Assembly: GCF_001652725.1 (NCBI RefSeq)
Contig: NZ_LWHJ01000030.1
Span: 248,001 to 312,000 of the forward strand
Origin: Pedobacter psychrophilus
GTDB lineage: Bacteria > Bacteroidota > Bacteroidia > Sphingobacteriales > Sphingobacteriaceae
DNA length: 64,000 nucleotides
Direction of reading: 5' to 3'
Below are positions 63,654 to 64,000 of this stretch, one piece after another. Made by a program: the position numbers and the translations under genes. Every line of letters starts with the position of its first letter. Positions within the stretch are counted from its first letter, which is position 1. Under the pieces are notes generated by a model. That model did no database searches. It saw only the letters and a program-made list of their open reading frames with translations, and was not told the DNA's origin.

Positions 63654-64000
63654 ATGAAAATCAATTATACAGCAAACGCTAGAAAATACGCCTTTCAACA
63701 TCCGCTAATTAGCGCAATACTAATTCAAACTACTTTTTGGATTATTGCTTTTTTGTTTCTGAGCCTCATTCTTCATTATGCGGCAAACGGGTTTGGAAAA
63801 ATCTATCAGGTTGCTATTCCAAGCTCCATAAAACCAATTATTGTAATCTCGTTTGCAATGGGCTTGCTTTACGGAGCTTCATTAGGTTTTTTAGATTTCT
63901 TTTTTTACCGAAAATTGTTCAAGGGAAAATCTACAGGAGCATTAATTTTAGTAAAGAGCATTTTCTATTTTTTAGTAATGATAATGATGTTCTTTTTTGT
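63654..64000 (+). CDS. Membrane protein, N-terminal part (possible adenylate cyclase membrane region)
   Basis: An ATG at 63654 opens a frame that runs off the right edge with 115 residues visible. It has three hydrophobic stretches: ISAILIQTTFWIIAFLFLSL, IIVISFAMGLLYGASLGFLD and FYFLVMIMMFFFV, with KLFKGKSTGALILVKS between the last two. This arrangement, with LLYGxxLGFLDFFFYRK, resembles the membrane part of Bacteroidota adenylate/guanylate cyclase-domain proteins, but the catalytic domain would be outside the window. Confidence 0.6.
   Translation, partial: MKINYTANARKYAFQHPLISAILIQTTFWIIAFLFLSLILHYAANGFGKIYQVAIPSSIKPIIVISFAMGLLYGASLGFLDFFFYRKLFKGKSTGALILVKSIFYFLVMIMMFFF

Overview
The window looks like a chromosome segment from a low-GC member of the Bacteroidota, most likely Sphingobacteriaceae (Pedobacter-like). 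The grounds are: TAnnTTTG promoter boxes, almost no Shine-Dalgarno sites, a type IX secretion sorting domain, an UpxY-type NusG paralogue, a short-lid adenylate kinase, an ABC-permease/M1-peptidase fusion, and tRNA genes without encoded CCA. The genus is inferred from gene content, not from a marker gene.

Positions 1-31119 (minus strand) hold one long surface-polysaccharide locus. From its promoter end the order is: Wza-like export lipoprotein, Wzc-like tyrosine kinase, UpxY/NusG-like antiterminator, asparagine synthase, a frameshifted GT4 glycosyltransferase, Wzm permease and Wzt ATPase. About twenty tightly packed or overlapping genes follow: GT2, GT4 and other glycosyltransferases, SAM methyltransferases (one fused to a glycosyltransferase), a UDP-galactopyranose-mutase-like flavoprotein, a WbsX-family protein, an OafA-like acyltransferase and a frameshifted hexapeptide acetyltransferase. 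No Wzx or Wzy is seen, so ABC-transporter export of a finished, methylated and acylated glycan is the simplest reading.

Positions 31279-36924 (plus strand) diverge from wza. They carry a large T9SS-secreted protein, a small sorting-tag-like protein, a GT2 and a WecA/MraY-type initiating sugar-phosphate transferase with a frameshift. Positions 36930-41135 (minus) hold ribBA, a membrane GT2, an LptF/LptG permease and a START-like protein.

Positions 41215-42233 hold the most unusual structure. One intact tRNA-Met lies among four broken tRNA-Met copies, which carry a GC-rich palindrome in the anticodon/variable region. Two small GIY-YIG nuclease genes end inside the D-arm sequence of two of the broken copies, and each module is bounded by near-identical hairpins.

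Positions 42335-64000 are mostly housekeeping: LacI-type regulator, tRNA-Arg, adk, obg, an ABC transporter with the M1 fusion, lpxB, surE, a ClC channel, LysE exporter, DUF2157 protein, GAPDH, GNAT, quinone oxidoreductase, rlmD, MiaE and a partial membrane protein. Three copies of a dispersed intergenic repeat occur here, and its paired ends show a compensatory base change. Three genes in the window (2753-3309, 23949-25096, 35813-36924) are each split by one missing base; assembly indel error is as likely as true decay.
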